In this document: positions 41,443 through 43,871 of the stretch, piece by piece | Layout of the letters: each line of letters starts with the position of its first letter | Numbering within the stretch: position 1 is the stretch's first letter | Origin: Isotricha intestinalis | Taxonomy: Eukaryota; Ciliophora; Litostomatea; Vestibuliferida; Isotrichidae | Assembly: GCA_023807065.1 (NCBI GenBank) | Contig: JAJJLU010003631.1 | Span: 1-43,871, forward strand | Direction of reading: 5' to 3' | Length of the DNA: 43,871 nt | Position numbers and translations under genes: made by a program | The notes under the pieces: generated by a model | What the model was told of the DNA's origin: nothing | The model's input: the letters and a program-made list of their open reading frames with translations, nothing else | The model's database searches: none

Positions 41443-41970
41443 TGGCTAAAATTATTAAGTTATATAATTTTAATGAATGTAATATTAAAAATATTTAAAT
41501 ATTAAGTAGTTGTTTATTGATATAAATTTAAATTTTTTTTAATTGACAATTAAATTTTGATACTAAATGATAAATTATTTTAAAGAAAAGAAAATTGAAT
41601 AAAAAAAATATTATTTAGACATACACGAAAGAAAAAATTAAAATTTTTAAATAAAAAGATTACATTATTTTTTTAAAGTGAAAAAACAAAAAAAAAATAG
41701 ATTTACTTAATAATATACTTTTTAAATTTAATAAAAAATAAAACTATTAGTTCTTATAATTCAAATATAAAAAGACATTTAATATTTTTAATCAATCTTT
41801 AAATTCAATACATAAAAATAATCTTTATAAATTTCCCTTTTCAAAAAAAACTTAATTTAAACATAATAGAAAAAAACAAAAATTAAAATAATATATTAAT
41901 ATAATTTAAATAAAATAAAAAAAAAAAATAAATATATAATTAAATATTTAAAAAAAATCATTTGAAAAAA
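41443..41970. other. Gene-free spacer upstream of MFS gene
   Basis: AT-rich with A-tracts increasing toward the ATG at 41971. No gene or RNA is seen. Confidence 0.5.
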
Positions 41971-43305
41971 ATGTTTGGTCAAAATATAGGAATATTTAGT
42001 GTAGTAGGAGCAGTATTCCATCAATTTACATTATTTTCTTTATTTGCCTTTTCAAATTTATGTCCATTATTATACCAAGAAAAAAAACCACCAAAATCAG
42101 ACGAATCAGCAGTTCAATTTTTTTTATCTCCTTTACAATCAATATATATGTGTATCTTTTGCTTTTTTGGAGGAGCAGTAGATAGAAAATTAGGAACACA
42201 CTTCACAGTAATATTAGGATGTTTATCAATCTGTTTAGCAGATTTTTTTTTAATTATATCTAAAAATTTCGCTTTAGATTTTTTTTTTATTATTTTTTAT
42301 GGAATTGGATTTGGAATTTCAATGACTTCTGCAGTTGGAAATGCTTGTAGATATTTCCCTAAAAATAGAGGGTTTATTAATGCAATTTGTGGAGGAATAG
42401 GAGGAAATTTAGGATCTGCTTTATGTAATTTTATGATTGGAATATATAAAAATAATTATAGACAATATTTAGTTTTTCATATTATTTATATGATTGTAGG
42501 AACTATTTTAGCTGTTGGATTTATTACTACTTTTAAAGAAAGTGCTATGGATCATCCTTTAACTAATGAAAGTGATTCTAAAACTGAAAGATTAACTAAT
42601 TCTTTAGAAGTAGAAGAAAAAAATAATAACACTGAAAATAAAACAAATAATGATAATAGTGATATTCCAAGTGCTACTCAAATTGCTACTATAGGTGAAC
42701 AACAAGCTGAATTAGAAGTTATATTAAAACATTGGAGAATATATTTTATATTATTAATTTTCTTTTGCACTTGTTTTGTTCAAGGTTTTATTATGAGTGT
42801 TGGATTTGCTTTTGGAAAGAGTGAGGTTGAAAAAAAAAAAGAACCAACAAAAATGCCTATTATATTTACAATAATGAGTTTATCTGGTTGTATAGCAGGT
42901 CCAATTTGGGGTTTTATTCATGATAAATTAGAATTTCAAAAAACTTTAATGTTAGTTAATTGCTTATCAATGTTAAATTCTTTTTTAATTAAATTTACTT
43001 CATATAAAATAATTACTTATGCTTTTTCTATCATATTTAATGGAAATTTAAACACTGGTTCTTTTACTATGATTTATCCACATGTTAGTAGAGTTTTTGG
43101 ATTTAAATATGCTGGAGAAATGTATGGAATTGTTGTTTTATCAACTGGAATTAGTAGTTTAATTGCTTCACTTTTACTTCATGTTTTTGGAATTAAAGAA
43201 GATTATAGTTCTTGTTTTAATGTGTTTTATATTGGTTCTGGATTAAATTTAATTGGTATTCTTCTTGCTTTCTTTGAAACTGATGAAAAATTTTTATCTT
43301 TATAA
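41971..43305 (+). CDS. MFS transporter, OFA/monocarboxylate-like
   Basis: This encodes 444 residues from the ATG at 41971 (MFGQNIGIFSVVGAVFHQF); the open frame begins 9 bases earlier but without an ATG. Twelve hydrophobic helices are arranged 6+6. The loop between TM2 and TM3 reads GGAVDRKLGTHFTVILGC, a form of MFS motif A (G-x-x-x-D-R-x-G). TM4 has GIGFGISMTSAVGNACRYFP and TM5 has GGIGGNLGSALCNF, as in oxalate/formate antiporter (OFA) and monocarboxylate transporter relatives. A polar Asn/Thr/Glu loop of about 60 residues sits between TM6 and TM7. The second half repeats the motif region as GPIWGFIHDKLEFQKTL. Likely an organic-acid transporter at the plasma membrane or an internal membrane; substrate unassigned. 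Confidence 0.85.
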   Translation: MFGQNIGIFSVVGAVFHQFTLFSLFAFSNLCPLLYQEKKPPKSDESAVQFFLSPLQSIYMCIFCFFGGAVDRKLGTHFTVILGCLSICLADFFLIISKNFALDFFFIIFYGIGFGISMTSAVGNACRYFPKNRGFINAICGGIGGNLGSALCNFMIGIYKNNYRQYLVFHIIYMIVGTILAVGFITTFKESAMDHPLTNESDSKTERLTNSLEVEEKNNNTENKTNNDNSDIPSATQIATIGEQQAELEVILKHWRIYFILLIFFCTCFVQGFIMSVGFAFGKSEVEKKKEPTKMPIIFTIMSLSGCIAGPIWGFIHDKLEFQKTLMLVNCLSMLNSFLIKFTSYKIITYAFSIIFNGNLNTGSFTMIYPHVSRVFGFKYAGEMYGIVVLSTGISSLIASLLLHVFGIKEDYSSCFNVFYIGSGLNLIGILLAFFETDEKFLSL

Positions 43306-43609
43306 AAGATTATTTTTTATTTAAATATTTAATATTAGGAGATATGTTAAATTAGAATGAAATAAATAATTCATTTATTTAATTTTATTTTTAAATATTC
43401 TATTTTCTTCTACTTTAAATTAATAATTGTAATATATTTCAATAAATTAATATAGTTTCTTTATTATTTTAGAAAAATTAGAATTCTTGAATAATATTTC
43501 AATTAATAAATTTAATAGATAATAAAAAGATGAAAGTAGATAAAAATTCTTTAATTTTAATAAAAATAATAAAAAATTATTCAATATATTATTAATAAAT
43601 TTTTAAAAA
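43306..43609. other. Spacer between two MFS genes
   Basis: About 300 bases of AT-rich DNA without recognisable features, between two genes on the same strand. Confidence 0.5.
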
Positions 43610-43871
43610 ATGGAAAGCATAAGTGAAAGAAGTGAAAGTTCATCAGAATTAAACACTTCTCTCAAAATAAAATCAATAAAAAGAGGATTTTCGAAAAATT
43701 CAAGAAAAATAATATTTTATTTAATATTATCAATACATTTTTTAAATCATTTAGACCATGGAGCAATAGATGCATGTAACACATATTTAATGTCAGAATT
43801 AAATTTAGATCATTCAGATTTAGGTTCAGTAGGAAGTTCAGTTTTCTTAGGATTAACATTTGGAGCTTCAA
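43610..43871 (+). CDS. MFS transporter, N-terminal part only
   Basis: The frame starts at ATG 43610 (preceded by AAAAA) and runs out of the window after 87 residues. A Ser/Glu-rich cytoplasmic start (MESISERSESSSELNT) is followed by TM1 (IIFYLILSIHFLNHLDHGAI), a loop LMSELNLDHSDLGSVGS and the start of TM2 (SVFLGLTFGA). The pattern N-x-x-D-x-x-x-x-x-x-x-x-x-x-x-x-x-L-x-x-S-D-x-G-x-x-x-S is that of spinster-like and related MFS proteins. It differs from the preceding MFS gene, so the two are neighbours rather than recent duplicates. Substrate unknown. Confidence 0.75.
   Translation, partial: MESISERSESSSELNTSLKIKSIKRGFSKNSRKIIFYLILSIHFLNHLDHGAIDACNTYLMSELNLDHSDLGSVGSSVFLGLTFGAS

Noticed and set aside
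41971..43871. Tandem duplication of one MFS transporter gene
   Set aside because: The N-termini and TM1-TM2 motifs differ, pointing to separate MFS subfamilies.

Overview
This is eukaryotic nuclear DNA from an extremely AT-rich genome. Spot counts of 60-base lines give about 17% G+C inside ordinary genes, and intergenic DNA is lower still. The genes are mostly single-exon, lie on both strands without operon structure, and encode Asn/Lys/Ile-rich proteins. Of 19 complete genes, 17 stop at TAA, two at TGA and none at TAG; CAA and TGG are used normally for Gln and Trp, so the standard code fits. Three genes can only be completed by removing tiny GT..AG introns of 27, 30 and 48 nt. This combination best fits a ciliate using the standard code (for example a gut or rumen litostome). 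Other compact AT-rich protists such as parabasalids, or an anaerobic fungus, cannot be excluded from the sequence alone.

Layout. 1-2700 (-): 3'-incomplete gene for a protein built of hierarchical TGE-type repeats. 2701-4943: gene-free, with a decayed gene at about 3290-4168. 4944-6113 (-): coiled-coil protein. About 6455-6955 (-): clear remnant of a Trf4-type non-canonical poly(A) polymerase. 7325-8269 (+): basic protein of unknown function. 8470-9426 (-): Acl4-like TPR chaperone of ribosomal protein uL4. 9605-10867 (-): membrane-anchored pepsin-fold protein that has lost its catalytic aspartates. 10972-12027 (+): Asn-rich protein with a 30-nt intron. 12532-13746 (-): WD40 protein. 14252-14656 (-): small secreted papain/C39-like cysteine peptidase candidate, much richer in G+C than its surroundings. 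15391-19829 (-): giant type I membrane protein split by a one-base slip in a T10 run. 20158-22572 (+): coiled-coil protein with a beta-type C-terminal domain and a 48-nt intron. 22865-23098 (-): 77-residue protein. 23264-25606 (+): membrane alpha/beta hydrolase with a very large insertion. 25868-27283 (-): DNAJC7-like TPR/J co-chaperone. 27549-30191 (+): C2/coiled-coil protein. 30373-31932 (+): three-repeat Myb protein. 32040-32735 and 33365-34738 (-): basic and coiled-coil proteins of unknown function. 34911-35438 (-): F-box-like protein with a 27-nt intron. 36154-41442 (+): giant type I membrane protein. 41971-43305 (+) and 43610-end (+): two unrelated MFS transporters in tandem.

Functionally this is an ordinary mixed eukaryotic neighbourhood: protein folding and ribosome assembly (DNAJC7, Acl4), ubiquitin ligase adaptor (F-box), transcription (Myb), cytoskeletal or ciliary-type coiled coils, transporters and large surface proteins. 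There is no sign of a dedicated gene cluster. The most unusual items are the TGE-repeat protein, the pseudo-aspartyl protease, the G+C-rich secreted peptidase candidate, the frameshifted giant surface protein, the tiny 5'-located introns, and two gene relics in which reading frames are still legible.
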